Shown here: one piece after another, positions 1 through 9,031 of the stretch
Layout of the letters: every line of letters starts with the position of its first letter
Numbering within the stretch: the stretch's first letter is position 1
Source of the DNA: Planctomycetota bacterium
Lineage (GTDB): Bacteria; Planctomycetota; UBA1135; UBA2386
Direction of reading: 5' to 3'
NCBI GenBank assembly: GCA_014192625.1
Contig: BJHM01000012.1
Span: forward strand, 44,970-108,969
DNA: 64,000 nt
The notes under the pieces: model-generated
Databases searched by the model: none
Told to the model about the DNA's origin: nothing
Seen by the model: the letters and a program-made list of their open reading frames with translations, nothing else
Translations under genes and position numbers: made by a program

Positions 1-4
1 CGCA

Positions 5-964
5 ATGATCGACGGGCTAGTTTGCATGGCCGATCGCTATCCAGATCGAATGCAACTGTGCCGATCGGTCGAAGAACTGCGCGCCACCGTCGCAGCGGGA
101 AAGCACGCCGCATTGATGGGCATCGAGGGCGGTCACGCGATCGAAGGCGACCTTGCGCTCTTGCGCCTCTTCGCCAAACTCGGCGTGCGCTACATGACGC
201 TGACGCACACCAACCACAATGAGTTTGCCGACAGCTGCGCCGAGGCACTGCCGCGCTGGGGCGGACTCAACACGCTCGGCGTGAAGGTTGTGCAGGAGAT
301 GAACCGGCTCGGCGTGATGGTCGACATCAGCCACATCAGCGACGCGACTTTCTTTCACGCCTTGCGCGTGACGCGCGCGCCGGCGATCTGCTCACACAGT
401 TCCATGCGCGCACTCTGCGGCCACAAGCGCAACATCACCGACTTGATGCTGGTCGCGCTCAAAGAAAACGGTGGTGTCGTGATGATCAATTACAACTGCG
501 GTTTCATCGACGAGGACTACATGAAGGCCAGCGCCGCGAGCGAGGCCACGAAGAAAATAAAGGAGAAGGCCGCGCGGGAGAAGTTGGCTGAGGGCAGCCA
601 AGAGTTAAAAGACGCGCTGGCAAAGCTGGACGAACGATTTTCCGTGCCGACGCGGCCCACGTTAAAGGTCTTGATGAAACATGTGCTGCACGCGCTGTCG
701 ATCGCCGGTCCCGATCACGTCGGCCTCGGCAGCGACTTCGATGGCGTAAGTTGCGTGCCAGAAGGCCTCGACGATGTCACCTACCTGCCGCGCATCACCT
801 ACGAGCTGCTCGCAAACGGCCAGAGTGAAGAGACTGTGCGCAAAGTGCTCGGCGAAAATCTGCTGCGGGTGTTTGCCGCAGTCGAACTAGAGGCCTACCA
901 GTTGCGCGGTGAGCCGCCGTTTAGGAATGACCTCAAAACCGACTCGCTGCCTGCCGCACGCTGA
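5..964 (+). CDS. Membrane dipeptidase (peptidase M19, renal dipeptidase family), 5' end outside window
   Basis: About 319 residues are visible and the frame is open to the window edge, so the first ATG is probably internal. M19 enzymes are zinc hydrolases that cleave dipeptides. The sequence shows the family core: GIEGGHAI near residue 41, a THTNHN segment with probable metal-ligand histidines near 69, the VDISHISD segment near 107, SHSSMRA near 131, and the C-terminal HVGLGSDFDG segment that carries a conserved aspartate. The N-terminal HxD metal motif expected in this family is missing and should lie upstream of the window. The gene ends 9 bp before glcD on the same strand, so the two may be co-transcribed. 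The family call is strong; the physiological dipeptide substrate is unknown. Confidence 0.9.
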   Translation: MIDGLVCMADRYPDRMQLCRSVEELRATVAAGKHAALMGIEGGHAIEGDLALLRLFAKLGVRYMTLTHTNHNEFADSCAEALPRWGGLNTLGVKVVQEMNRLGVMVDISHISDATFFHALRVTRAPAICSHSSMRALCGHKRNITDLMLVALKENGGVVMINYNCGFIDEDYMKASAASEATKKIKEKAAREKLAEGSQELKDALAKLDERFSVPTRPTLKVLMKHVLHALSIAGPDHVGLGSDFDGVSCVPEGLDDVTYLPRITYELLANGQSEETVRKVLGENLLRVFAAVELEAYQLRGEPPFRNDLKTDSLPAAR

Positions 965-973
965 GCTGAAGAC

Positions 974-2440
974 TTGCACAACAACGTGGATGCCGTTCTA
1001 AAAAGCCTGATTGCAATCGTCGGTAAACACCGCGCGATCGTGGCGCGTGATGCCCTGCTGGCTTGGGAGTGCGATGGCTTTACGGTGCACAAACAACTGC
1101 CGCTCGCAGTCGTTGCGCCGGAGACCACCGAAGAAGTCGCAGCACTCGTGCGAATCTTGCACGCTGGCAAGGTGCCATTCGTGCCGCGCGGTGCAGGAAC
1201 ATGCTTGTCCGGCGGCCCCACACCAATGGCACCGTCCGTCGTGATCGAACTGGCGCGCATGAACCGCGTGCTGCAGGTCGCCGCCGATGATCTCTACGCG
1301 GTTGTGCAGCCAGGCGTGGTCAACCTCGACCTCACGACCGCGGTCGCGCACCTTGGTCTGCATTACGCGCCGGATCCGTCAAGCCAGTCCGTCTGCACGA
1401 TTGGCGGCAACCTGGCGGAGAACAGCGGCGGCCCGCACTGCTTCAAATACGGCATGACCAACGATCACGTGCTGTCGGCCGTGGTTGTGTTGCCCGATGG
1501 CAGCATCGCAAAGCTCGGCAGCGAAGCCGGACCGCGCGCGCCACACGGATTTGACCTGCCCGCGATTTTCTGTGGCAGCGAGGGCACGTTTGGCATTGCC
1601 ACCGAGATCACGGTGCGCTTGTGCCGCGATGCCGAGGCAGTTCACACGCTGCTCGCTTCGTTTGGTGACATGCCCTCGGCGTGTCGAGCGGTGTCCCAGA
1701 TCGTCGGCGCAGGCATGGTCCCCGCAGCCATCGAGATCCTCGACCAAGCAACGATCCGCGCGGTCGAGGCCTCGATCTATCGCGCTGGCTATCCTGAAGA
1801 CGCGGCCGCCGTGCTGCTGGTCGAACTCGATGGCCCGGTCGCAGTGCTCGAAGAGGAGACCGCTGAGGTGCGCAACTTCTTCGCGCAGAACGGGGCGCTG
1901 CGCATCGAAGCTGCGACCTCACCCACCGAGCGCAAAAAGCTGTGGCGCGGCCGCAAGGGTGCGTTCGGCGCGATGGGCCGCCTCAACACCGATCTCTACG
2001 TGCTCGATGGTGTCGTGCCACGCACGAAGCTGGTCGAGGCACTGAACGGCATCTATGCCATTGGCAAAAAATACGCCGTCGTGCTGACCAATGTGTTTCA
2101 CGCCGGCGACGGCAATCTGCACCCCAACATCAGCTACGACGGCCGCAATGTGGAGGAAGTCGCCCGCGTGCTCGCAGCAGGCCGTGAGATTTTACAGCTC
2201 TGCATCGACCTTGGCGGCAGCATCAGCGGCGAGCACGGCATCGGCACCGAGAAGCTCGAACACATGCCAATGATGTACACCGAGGCGGATCTCGAAGTAA
2301 TGGCGCGCGTGCGTTCGGTCTTCAACAAAGACAACCTGTGCAATCCCGACAAGGTATTGCCAAGCCGTCACGGTTGCGCCGAGGTTGCAAAGTGGCCAGC
2401 GATGATCGCTCGCGTGCTCGACGGCGAGGGGCAGTCATGA
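974..2440 (+). CDS. glcD: Glycolate oxidase FAD-binding subunit GlcD
   Basis: A 488-aa FAD-linked oxidase. It oxidises glycolate (or D-lactate and similar 2-hydroxy acids) to the 2-oxo acid as part of a GlcDEF complex that passes electrons to the membrane quinone pool. The N-terminal PCMH-type FAD-binding domain carries the RGAGTCLSGG loop near residue 75 and a NLAENSGGPHC segment near 145. The C-terminal FAD-oxidase domain has HAGDGNLHPN near 376 and GGSISGEHGIGTEK near 414. The length matches the family. The likely start is a TTG 9 bp after the upstream dipeptidase gene. Its stop overlaps the ATG of glcE by 4 bp, so translation is probably coupled. D-lactate dehydrogenase activity is the main alternative. 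Confidence 0.92.
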   Translation: MHNNVDAVLKSLIAIVGKHRAIVARDALLAWECDGFTVHKQLPLAVVAPETTEEVAALVRILHAGKVPFVPRGAGTCLSGGPTPMAPSVVIELARMNRVLQVAADDLYAVVQPGVVNLDLTTAVAHLGLHYAPDPSSQSVCTIGGNLAENSGGPHCFKYGMTNDHVLSAVVVLPDGSIAKLGSEAGPRAPHGFDLPAIFCGSEGTFGIATEITVRLCRDAEAVHTLLASFGDMPSACRAVSQIVGAGMVPAAIEILDQATIRAVEASIYRAGYPEDAAAVLLVELDGPVAVLEEETAEVRNFFAQNGALRIEAATSPTERKKLWRGRKGAFGAMGRLNTDLYVLDGVVPRTKLVEALNGIYAIGKKYAVVLTNVFHAGDGNLHPNISYDGRNVEEVARVLAAGREILQLCIDLGGSISGEHGIGTEKLEHMPMMYTEADLEVMARVRSVFNKDNLCNPDKVLPSRHGCAEVAKWPAMIARVLDGEGQS

Positions 2441-3474
2441 ACAACTTCACCATCAATTCCACTGCCGAACTCATCGATGCCCTCCGCTCGCGCGGCGACC
2501 ACCGCGTGCGGCTCTGCGGCGGCGGCTCGCGGCACCACGCACAAACTGCGCGACCTTTCGACTCGGTGGTAATCGCACTCGCTGGGATGAATCGCATTCA
2601 GCGCCTCGAGCCGGACGACCTGACGTGCTCCGTGGAACCCGGTGTGCCATGCGCTGTGCTGCACGAAGAGCTTGCCGCGAAGGGCCTCGAACTGGGCATC
2701 GATGCGGACGGCACCATCGGCGGCTTTCTGGCGGCAGATCCCGTGACCGCCGCTACGACCGGTGCTGCAAGTGCGCGCTCGGCGCTACTCGGTGCCGAAG
2801 CCGTGCTCGGTGAAGGCAAAGCATTCAAGGCGGGTTCGCGCGTCGTGAAAAGCGTCGCAGGCTTTGACGTGCACAAGCTGCTAATCGGTTCACGCGGACT
2901 GCTGTTCGCAGCGACGCTGCTACACCTAAAGCTGCGGCCACGACCGCCAGCCGCGATCGATTTTTGCACTGATGTGATGGAGCAGGAGGCAGCCTCGCGG
3001 CGCTTCATTGCCTTGCGCTCGCTAGCCCCAGCACCAGTGCGACTGTCGCTGCTGTTCGATCCGTCCGGCTGCCGGATCACCGGACGTTTTGCGGGGCGCG
3101 CAAACTGGGTCGCTACGGCACTGCGCAGCAACGGCGTGCGCGAAGCGAAGTTGGCGGCAGCGACCCCGTTCGACGAACACAGCGGCAACGAACGGCTCGC
3201 AGGCCTCGTGCCGCCGACCCAAGTTCGCCACTTGCTGCGCGCACTGCCGGTCGGCGCTTTTGCGCGCATCCACGGCAACGGCCGCTGCGAAATCGACCTG
3301 CCCGCCAAAGCAACCGATGCGCTGCTCAGGGCGATGCCCGAACTTTTTGTCGTAGCTGCGATCATCGGCGGCACTGCCGTTCGCCGTGGCCAAGGCACGC
3401 CGCTCGATGCAGGTGCGGTGCGCCTGGATCAGGGGCTAAAGCAGGCACTCGACCCGCAAGGAGTATTCGTTTGA
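2437..3474 (+). CDS. glcE: Glycolate oxidase FAD-binding subunit GlcE
   Basis: A 345-aa second FAD-binding subunit of the GlcDEF complex. It starts at the ATG that overlaps the glcD stop (ATGA), preceded by a purine-rich GAGGGG ribosome-binding site. The N-terminal half is a PCMH-type FAD domain (CGGGSRHH near residue 25, then LEPDDLTCSVEPG and a GTIGGFLAADP segment). The segment SRVVKSVAGFDVHKLLIGS resembles the family signature seen in GlcE. The C-terminal half is less conserved, as usual for GlcE. Its position between glcD and glcF with overlapping ends on both sides confirms the subunit assignment. A longer upstream reading frame inside glcD was rejected as the start. Confidence 0.9.
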   Translation: MNNFTINSTAELIDALRSRGDHRVRLCGGGSRHHAQTARPFDSVVIALAGMNRIQRLEPDDLTCSVEPGVPCAVLHEELAAKGLELGIDADGTIGGFLAADPVTAATTGAASARSALLGAEAVLGEGKAFKAGSRVVKSVAGFDVHKLLIGSRGLLFAATLLHLKLRPRPPAAIDFCTDVMEQEAASRRFIALRSLAPAPVRLSLLFDPSGCRITGRFAGRANWVATALRSNGVREAKLAAATPFDEHSGNERLAGLVPPTQVRHLLRALPVGAFARIHGNGRCEIDLPAKATDALLRAMPELFVVAAIIGGTAVRRGQGTPLDAGAVRLDQGLKQALDPQGVFV

Positions 3475-4712
3475 GCACGACGCAGAAGGATCTCTACCAA
3501 CAGACCCTTGGCTGCGTGCACTGCGGCCTCTGCCTGCCAGTGTGCCCAACCTACCGCGTGCTCGGTATGGAGACCGACTCGCCGCGCGGCCGCATCTACT
3601 TGATGCGGGCACTCGGTGAGGGCCGCATCGAGAACCTCGATGTAGTACGCACCCACCTTGACCGTTGTCTTGATTGTCGCGCCTGTGAAACCGCGTGTCC
3701 GTCCGGCGTGCAATACGGCAACCTCCTCGAAAGCGTGCGCGGCGACCTGGAACAAAAGGCCCCATCTCGCGGTTTGAGGCCACGCATCGCGCGCTTCATG
3801 GTGCGCCATCTGCTGATTCACCAGCGCCGCTTGCGACTTGCGTTTAGTGCCCTGCGCGCCATCGAAGTTGTTGGCCTGCGCAAGCTCGCACGCATCCTGC
3901 GGCTCATACCGAGAAGCCTCGATGCAATCGCGCCGCCAGTTCCGGGCGGCACGCAGCGAGCACCACTCAAAACCGGCCTGCATCAACCCAAAGGGCCGGT
4001 GCGCGGCCGCGTCGGACTGTTTACCGGCTGCGTGATGGAGCCGATGTTTGGCCACGTCAACCGCGCCACGCTCGCAGTACTGCTCGCGAACGGCTTCGAA
4101 GTCGTGATCCCAAAAGCCCAGCGTTGCTGCGGCGCACTACTGGTGCACATGGGCCTGCCTGACGACGCGCGCACGCTTGCCAAGGCCAACATCGCCGCGT
4201 TTGCCGACTGCGACGTCATCCTCAACAACTCTGCTGGCTGCGGTGCCGCACTAAAAGAATATGGCCACCTGCTCGACGCTCCCGCGGCGGCGAACTTTGC
4301 AAAGAAGTGCCGCGACATCTGCGAGTTTCTCGACAGCGTTGGCCTCACCCAACTGCCAGCCGCACGCAACGTCACCGTCGCCTATGACGATCCCTGCCAC
4401 CTGTGCCACGCGCAAGGCGTACGCGAAGCGCCGCGCAAGTTGCTGCAACAAGTAGATGGCCTAAAGCTTGTGGCCCATGCGCGCCCCGAGGACTGCTGCG
4501 GCTCCGCTGGCATCTACAACCTGCTGCAACCAGAACTCGCCGCTGAAATCGGCAAGCGCAAAGCCGAGACGCTCACCAAGGCAGGCGCACAACTCGTCGT
4601 CACCGGCAATCCCGGCTGCATGATTCAGATCGGTGCAAGCCTGCGCGGGATCGGCGATCACACGCCCGTTTGTCACCCGGTCGAACTGCTCGTCCCGCCA
4701 GCCGCGAAGTGA
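3471..4712 (+). CDS. glcF: Glycolate oxidase iron-sulfur subunit GlcF
   Basis: A 413-aa electron-transfer subunit. The N-terminus has two ferredoxin-type 4Fe-4S motifs: CVHCGLCLPVCP (near residue 15) and CLDCRACETACP (near 65). The C-terminal part has two cysteine-rich CCG domains (RCCGALLVHMG near 220 and EDCCGSAGIYN near 341), as in GlcF and heterodisulfide-reductase-like subunits that hand electrons to quinones. The start is a TTG overlapping the glcE stop (TTGA), with an AAGGAG ribosome-binding site 7-8 bp upstream. It closes the glcDEF operon, and an imperfect hairpin spans its stop codon. Confidence 0.93.
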   Translation: MSTTQKDLYQQTLGCVHCGLCLPVCPTYRVLGMETDSPRGRIYLMRALGEGRIENLDVVRTHLDRCLDCRACETACPSGVQYGNLLESVRGDLEQKAPSRGLRPRIARFMVRHLLIHQRRLRLAFSALRAIEVVGLRKLARILRLIPRSLDAIAPPVPGGTQRAPLKTGLHQPKGPVRGRVGLFTGCVMEPMFGHVNRATLAVLLANGFEVVIPKAQRCCGALLVHMGLPDDARTLAKANIAAFADCDVILNNSAGCGAALKEYGHLLDAPAAANFAKKCRDICEFLDSVGLTQLPAARNVTVAYDDPCHLCHAQGVREAPRKLLQQVDGLKLVAHARPEDCCGSAGIYNLLQPELAAEIGKRKAETLTKAGAQLVVTGNPGCMIQIGASLRGIGDHTPVCHPVELLVPPAAK

Positions 4713-4725
4713 TCCTTCGCGCGGC
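4701..4725. terminator. Candidate hairpin between convergent genes
   Basis: An imperfect inverted repeat, GCCGCGAAG then TGATC then CTTCGCGCGGC, overlaps the glcF stop and lies just before the end of the convergent minus-strand gene. It could end transcription from either side. There is no T-run, so an intrinsic terminator is only a suggestion. Confidence 0.3.
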
Positions 4726-4745
4726 ATGAACGCGCGCCTGATCGC

Positions 4746-5798
4746 TCAGGTGCCAAATGCCTTCACGATCGACCAGATGGCGTTGCTCGACGACATCACG
4801 AAGTTGACTGCCGAAGGATCGGCGATGAACCACTGCGTATAGAATGACAGGCCGACATAGCTCGTGAATGGCGGCATCTGGATCGTCACCGATGCGATCC
4901 CCGCACCAGGGCCTCCGATCGTCGACGTGAACACGTTGGTGAGTGGACTCGCCAGCAGATAACAACCGCCCGCACCAATCAGCGACGACAGGTCGAGTGG
5001 CAACGGCACGCCATTCCATTGCGTCCTGCTATCGCCCATTACCAGCATCGCGAGTCGTTGCGGCGACGCATTGCCGACCTGATGCGTCCATGGCCTGCTT
5101 GGCTCCGGAACCTGCGACACGGTAGCGATCGGCGTCACAAAGTTTGGCCCGGGGCAACCATTGCCATAGGAGATCGTCGTGCCGGGCCGCGCACGGAAGG
5201 TCGTGTACAAACCTTGCCCGTCCTGCGGCACGCCCGCGGTCGCGTTGGCGTTGCCACCCTGATAGACGCGGCTCAGCTTGCCGATGCCTTGCTGCGTGGC
5301 GCGAAAGTCATAGGCGAAATTTGTGTTGCCTCGGCCATTGCCGAAGATCCGCAGTTCGATCACGAGCGGACTAACTCCGTCCCAAGTGAAATACGGCGCC
5401 GGGATGTTGACGGTAAAAACCGGATTGCCCGCCGCACCCGCAGCAAGCGCGAGGATCCCGCGCGGGAACACGATGAACTTGGGCGCAGCAAAGTTGCTGT
5501 CGAATGCGCCTGTCATGCCCGAACCATTACCAAGGCCAATCGCGACCTCGCAATCAATCGAGGTGGCGAGGGTGGCAACTGTCCCAGCCAAAAACTGCAT
5601 GCTTTCAAAACGCATCGGCCGGCCGAGCGCGGCGGTGATCTGGTTGGCGGCAAACCATTGCTGGTAGCGACCAATGCCAGATGACAGCGGCACATTGGTG
5701 TTCGCCGTCGTGAGGACGCCGCTCGGCAGCGTGAAGGTTTGCGTCTGGGCCGTAACCAGCGAGGTCAGCAAGAGTGCTGGGATCAGGAGTGTGCGCAT
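4746..5798 (-). CDS. Secreted protein of unknown function with a planctomycete-type C-terminal domain
   Basis: A 350-aa protein starting MRTLLIPALLLTSLVTAQ, a clear Sec signal peptide; the reading frame extends further upstream but this start is preferred for that reason. The middle (about 25-190) is a beta-rich region of unknown family. The C-terminal part begins YGNGCPGP near 205 and contains GVPLPLDLSSLIGAGGC and a final QWFIADPSA segment. This pattern recurs at the C-terminus of secreted proteins in some Planctomycetota and closely resembles the end of the sulfatase at 40.2 kb. No catalytic motif is visible. The protein is presumably extracytoplasmic; its function is unknown. Confidence 0.8.
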   Translation of the reverse strand: MRTLLIPALLLTSLVTAQTQTFTLPSGVLTTANTNVPLSSGIGRYQQWFAANQITAALGRPMRFESMQFLAGTVATLATSIDCEVAIGLGNGSGMTGAFDSNFAAPKFIVFPRGILALAAGAAGNPVFTVNIPAPYFTWDGVSPLVIELRIFGNGRGNTNFAYDFRATQQGIGKLSRVYQGGNANATAGVPQDGQGLYTTFRARPGTTISYGNGCPGPNFVTPIATVSQVPEPSRPWTHQVGNASPQRLAMLVMGDSRTQWNGVPLPLDLSSLIGAGGCYLLASPLTNVFTSTIGGPGAGIASVTIQMPPFTSYVGLSFYTQWFIADPSAVNFVMSSSNAIWSIVKAFGT

Positions 5799-5939
5799 GG
5801 CTGAGTCAGTTTGCGTTGAACGGGAAAGGAGTCTACCCCGCACTTTGGCTGCAGGAGCACCGCAGGCACTTAGCCGCAGTAGTCCCTGCGATATTGGGGG
5901 TAACCATTCATTGCCCGCCAAAGTAGTGGCGTTTGCGGA

Positions 5940-7490
5940 TCAAAAGCTGAAGTGGAACTCACTGGATGTTGCGATTGCGCCGTTGGCAGTGCCGCCGCCG
6001 ATGAAATGGACCTGGCCGCGCGACGAGCGGAACATCGCCGGAGCAGCGCGCGGGACCGTCAGCGCAGGCCCCGGACTCCAGGTGCTGGTCACGGCATCGA
6101 AGATCTCGCTGGTCGCCAGCGCGATCGGCGCGAGCAGCGTGCCGTTGCCACCGCCCACACAGATGAAGCGGCTGCTGTCGAGCGGGAAGGACCGCTGATT
6201 GACCCGCGCCGTGGCCATTGACCCCACCGCAGTAAAGGTGTTGGCCAATGCGTTGTAGACCTCGCATGCCGTAGACGACGTGCCTGGACTCGCCAGCGAA
6301 AGCGCACTGATGCCACCAGGGATCAAATAGCGATCGCTGCCAAGCGGCACCGGATCGACGAGGGAATGCGCGGTAACCATCGATGGCCCGACGCTGGTCG
6401 TATTGGTCGCGGGGTTATAGATCTCGGTGGTGTTTCGCACCGCTGGCAACCGCAGGATGATGAAGTCATCAAAACTCACGCCACCGGCCAGCAGCACGCG
6501 GCCATCGGGTCGCAAAATCGCTGCCTGACCAGCGCGCGGCGTGCGCATGTTTGGACCGGCGGTCCAGGTATTGTTCGCTGGGTTGTAAATCTCGGTGGTG
6601 CTGGTCGTATCAAAGATGGCATAGACCGCGCTCGGCAACACCGTGATGTTTGCAAGGCCACCCGCAACGAACACCCGACCGTCCGGCAGCAGCGTGGCAG
6701 TGTGGCCCGCGCGTGGCGAAATCATCGGCGCTATCGCCGTGAACGTGTCGGTCGCCGGGTTATAAATCTCACAACTGGCCTGCGGGTCATTCAAATTATC
6801 AACGCCACCGACGAACAAGGTGCGGCCGTCCCGCAACTCAGTCATCGTGTGGATCGAACGCGGCGCGACCATTGGCGGACCGGGCAAGAAGGCATCCGTC
6901 ACGTCATCATAGATTTCCGTGGCACTGGTTGCGACCTGCGCCAGCAGCGCGCCGCGCCCACCGCCCGTCACCAGCCAGCGCCGGTCCGCGCGCGACAACA
7001 CCGTGGCGAACGCCCGATCGAACGTCAGGTAAACGCCGCGATCGCGAAATGTGCCCAGCGTGCCCATTCGAATCGCCGCAGGATTTGAAATGCGATCGAC
7101 GAACGTCTGAGTCCCCGGGAACGTGATGCCTTGAAAGAAGAACCCGGCATCCACGAGTGCTGGCAGCGAGGGGATAGCAAATGGCCCAACGCGAAAATGG
7201 CCGTCGATGCCAAGGAAACCGAAGAAGGAGTTACTCAACGTCGAGGTGCCGACCGACACCGAGCGCGGGTCTGAGGGATCCAACAGCGCGAGCGGCGTTG
7301 GCCCAGCGGTGATTCCCGTCAGAATGAAGCAGGTCTCAAACGGGTAAAGACCCGGAGCTAAGTCGAGACTCAGCCTGCCAGCCATCGTGCCGCCAACGAC
7401 ATCGAGACTGAGCGGTGTTTGCGCCGTGAGGCAGGCGAGGAGACAAGGAACCACGAGCAACAATGACGTGCGCAAAATCCGGCTAGACAT
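5940..7490 (-). CDS. Secreted kelch-repeat beta-propeller protein
   Basis: A 516-aa protein with a signal peptide (MSSRILRTSLLLVVPCLLAC...TAQ). The start is the ATG preceded by GGAGG at good spacing; a longer in-frame extension into the next gene's region is rejected. Residues from about 165 to the end hold five to six kelch-type repeats, each with a GG strand, a TEIYNPATxT strand and a (T)PRAGH strand, for example near the DGRVFVAGG and DGRVLLAGG segments. These would fold into a beta-propeller used for protein or glycan binding. The N-terminal 160 residues are an unassigned beta-rich domain. It lies next to another secreted gene on the same strand; no enzymatic residues are evident. Confidence 0.85.
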   Translation of the reverse strand: MSSRILRTSLLLVVPCLLACLTAQTPLSLDVVGGTMAGRLSLDLAPGLYPFETCFILTGITAGPTPLALLDPSDPRSVSVGTSTLSNSFFGFLGIDGHFRVGPFAIPSLPALVDAGFFFQGITFPGTQTFVDRISNPAAIRMGTLGTFRDRGVYLTFDRAFATVLSRADRRWLVTGGGRGALLAQVATSATEIYDDVTDAFLPGPPMVAPRSIHTMTELRDGRTLFVGGVDNLNDPQASCEIYNPATDTFTAIAPMISPRAGHTATLLPDGRVFVAGGLANITVLPSAVYAIFDTTSTTEIYNPANNTWTAGPNMRTPRAGQAAILRPDGRVLLAGGVSFDDFIILRLPAVRNTTEIYNPATNTTSVGPSMVTAHSLVDPVPLGSDRYLIPGGISALSLASPGTSSTACEVYNALANTFTAVGSMATARVNQRSFPLDSSRFICVGGGNGTLLAPIALATSEIFDAVTSTWSPGPALTVPRAAPAMFRSSRGQVHFIGGGTANGAIATSSEFHFSF

Positions 7491-7720
7491 GGGCAACCTC
7501 CGAAAGCCACAAAGATCCGCACTTGCTTGGCCGCGGACCTTTCGCCGATCGCAAGCTTGAGCCAGTTCTATAACTCGGCCAAGCTTCCGCCAGTTGCCGC
7601 GCACCGCGCAGCAGTTTAGCACTGCACAGCATCCACACAGTTCAGTTTCGGCGAAATACGCCCGCACGGCGCGCAACTTGCCGCCAACACACCTTCGATT
7701 TCTTCTCGAGCGCAACACAT

Positions 7721-8266
7721 ATGCCCCTCTACACCGGGACCGGCGACGCAGGCGAAACGGGCCTGTTTGGCAATCAACGCGTATTGAAAGAGCACGTCCG
7801 AATCGAAGCCTATGGCACGGTGGACGAGCTAAACTGCCACATCGGGCTGCTGCGTGCCGAGCCGCTCGACATTGCCCTCGACGCAGCGCTGAAAGATGCC
7901 CAAGACACGTTATTTGAGATCGGTGCGGACCTCGCGACCGAGGGTGGCAAGGCCTCGCTAAAACGTGTGGTGCCCGCGATCCAACGAATGGAGCGCTGGA
8001 TCGACGACTCGGAAAATGAGTTGCCAGCACTGCGAACATTCGTGCTGCCCGGCGGCAACCGCCAGTCGGCTCTGCTGCACGTGCTGCGCGCGGTCTCACG
8101 CCGCGCCGAGCGCCGATTTTGGACTCTTGCCCACCTCCCCGACGCCAATGTGCCACACGAGATCGGCATCTATCTAAATCGCATTTCGGACCTGTTCTTC
8201 AGCTGGGCCCGCCGCGCCAATCTGCGCGCTGGCATCAAGGACGTGCCTTGGGAAAGGCACCCCTGA
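7721..8266 (+). CDS. Cob(I)alamin adenosyltransferase, PduO/MMAB type
   Basis: A 181-aa cytoplasmic enzyme that transfers the adenosyl group of ATP to cob(I)alamin to make adenosylcobalamin, needed for example by methylmalonyl-CoA mutase. Family motifs are present in order: the ATP-binding N-terminus TGTGDAGETGLFG (near residue 5), YGTVDELNCHIG (near 31), FVLPGG near 107, the helix RAVSRRAERRF near 124 and YLNRISDLFF near 151. The length matches the family. It is single-standing on the plus strand, divergent from the kelch gene, with no other cobalamin gene nearby, so a salvage or cofactor-supply role is inferred. Confidence 0.92.
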   Translation: MPLYTGTGDAGETGLFGNQRVLKEHVRIEAYGTVDELNCHIGLLRAEPLDIALDAALKDAQDTLFEIGADLATEGGKASLKRVVPAIQRMERWIDDSENELPALRTFVLPGGNRQSALLHVLRAVSRRAERRFWTLAHLPDANVPHEIGIYLNRISDLFFSWARRANLRAGIKDVPWERHP

Positions 8267-8521
8267 ACCGCGCTACACGAAGATCCCACACGGCCGAAAA
8301 ATCAGCGCACGCGCAGACTCCGGTGGTTTGCGCAGAGCCCCCAGCGAGGCCGACCAAACCTCTCGCCGCGCACACAGTGGCGCACGAAGGGCACCTTGGA
8401 TACCGCGCCGCCGCGGCAGGCACGCTTTTGCCAATCTGCCTACCGGCTATCACAGATAGCTATAGGCCTGATCTTTGCGCAAGCGGCAAACTCGACCGGC
8501 CATGCGCCCGACGCCCCAAAT
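8267..8521. other. Intergenic stretch without a supported gene
   Basis: From the end of the adenosyltransferase gene to the start of the 13-bp tandem repeat (together 345 bp to the next gene) I see no coding sequence with family features on either strand, and no clear terminator. Confidence 0.5.
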
Positions 8522-8604
8522 CTGGGCTAACCAGCTGGGCTAACCAGCTGGGCTAACCAGCTGGGCTAACCAGCTGGGCTAACCAGCTGGGCTAACCAGC
8601 TGGG
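8522..8604. repeat. Tandem repeat, 13-bp unit, six perfect copies plus a partial
   Basis: The unit CTGGGCTAACCAG is repeated six times without a mismatch and followed by a partial CTGGG. Each junction forms the palindrome CAGCTG. It lies between convergent genes, a few bases from the stop of the minus-strand gene at 8612. Perfect copies suggest recent slippage or ongoing copy-number change. Confidence 0.95.
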
Positions 8605-8611
8605 ACAGAGC

Positions 8612-8950
8612 TCAGACTGGGCCGGCAGCGGTGCGACCAAGACGGCACGCACGCCGCAGCCACATCATCGCGCGTTCTACTTCGCGTGGCGTGGTGACTG
8701 GGATCTCGACGAACTCACGAGCATGTGGGTCGCCAGCATCGGGCATGCGCTTTGCGCCGATGATTTTGAGGGCCTCAGTTACCTGAGGTGGCGCCAGTTT
8801 GACGACCACGCCTTTCTTGCCGAGGTAGGCAAAGACCTGACCGCGGACTAAGAAACAGTCTTTATTGTCGCGCTTCTCGCGAGCAACGTCTTTCCAAGCG
8901 CAAAGCCGTTCAACGATGGTGCCAAGTGGATCCATGAGGCGGAGCACCAT
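8612..8950 (-). CDS. Small conserved protein, YjbR/TfoX-like
   Basis: A 112-aa protein. The middle segment (VRGQVFAYLGKKGVVVKLAP, near residues 35-54) followed by a helix and a conserved end PREVERAMMWLRRA resembles the small alpha/beta fold shared by MmcQ/YjbR and TfoX N-terminal-domain proteins, which some databases list as DNA-binding-like. I cannot place it with certainty. The ATG start at the right-hand end has no in-frame alternative. Its 3' end abuts the 13-bp tandem repeat, so changes in that array would lie directly behind the stop codon. Confidence 0.65.
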   Translation of the reverse strand: MVLRLMDPLGTIVERLCAWKDVAREKRDNKDCFLVRGQVFAYLGKKGVVVKLAPPQVTEALKIIGAKRMPDAGDPHAREFVEIPVTTPREVERAMMWLRRACRLGRTAAGPV

Positions 8951-9031
8951 AGCAAGTCAACCCCTGCAGACCTAGCGTGGCGGCAAAAAACTCTGCGGCA
9001 GGCACCCGCAAGCGGCCATTGCTCGCCCCGT

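Noticed and set aside
7491..8156. Upstream extension of the kelch gene
   Set aside because: It runs into the adenosyltransferase gene on the other strand, and the ATG at 7490 has a strong ribosome-binding site and signal peptide.
8522..8604. CRISPR array
   Set aside because: Copies are directly adjacent with no spacers, and no cas gene is present.
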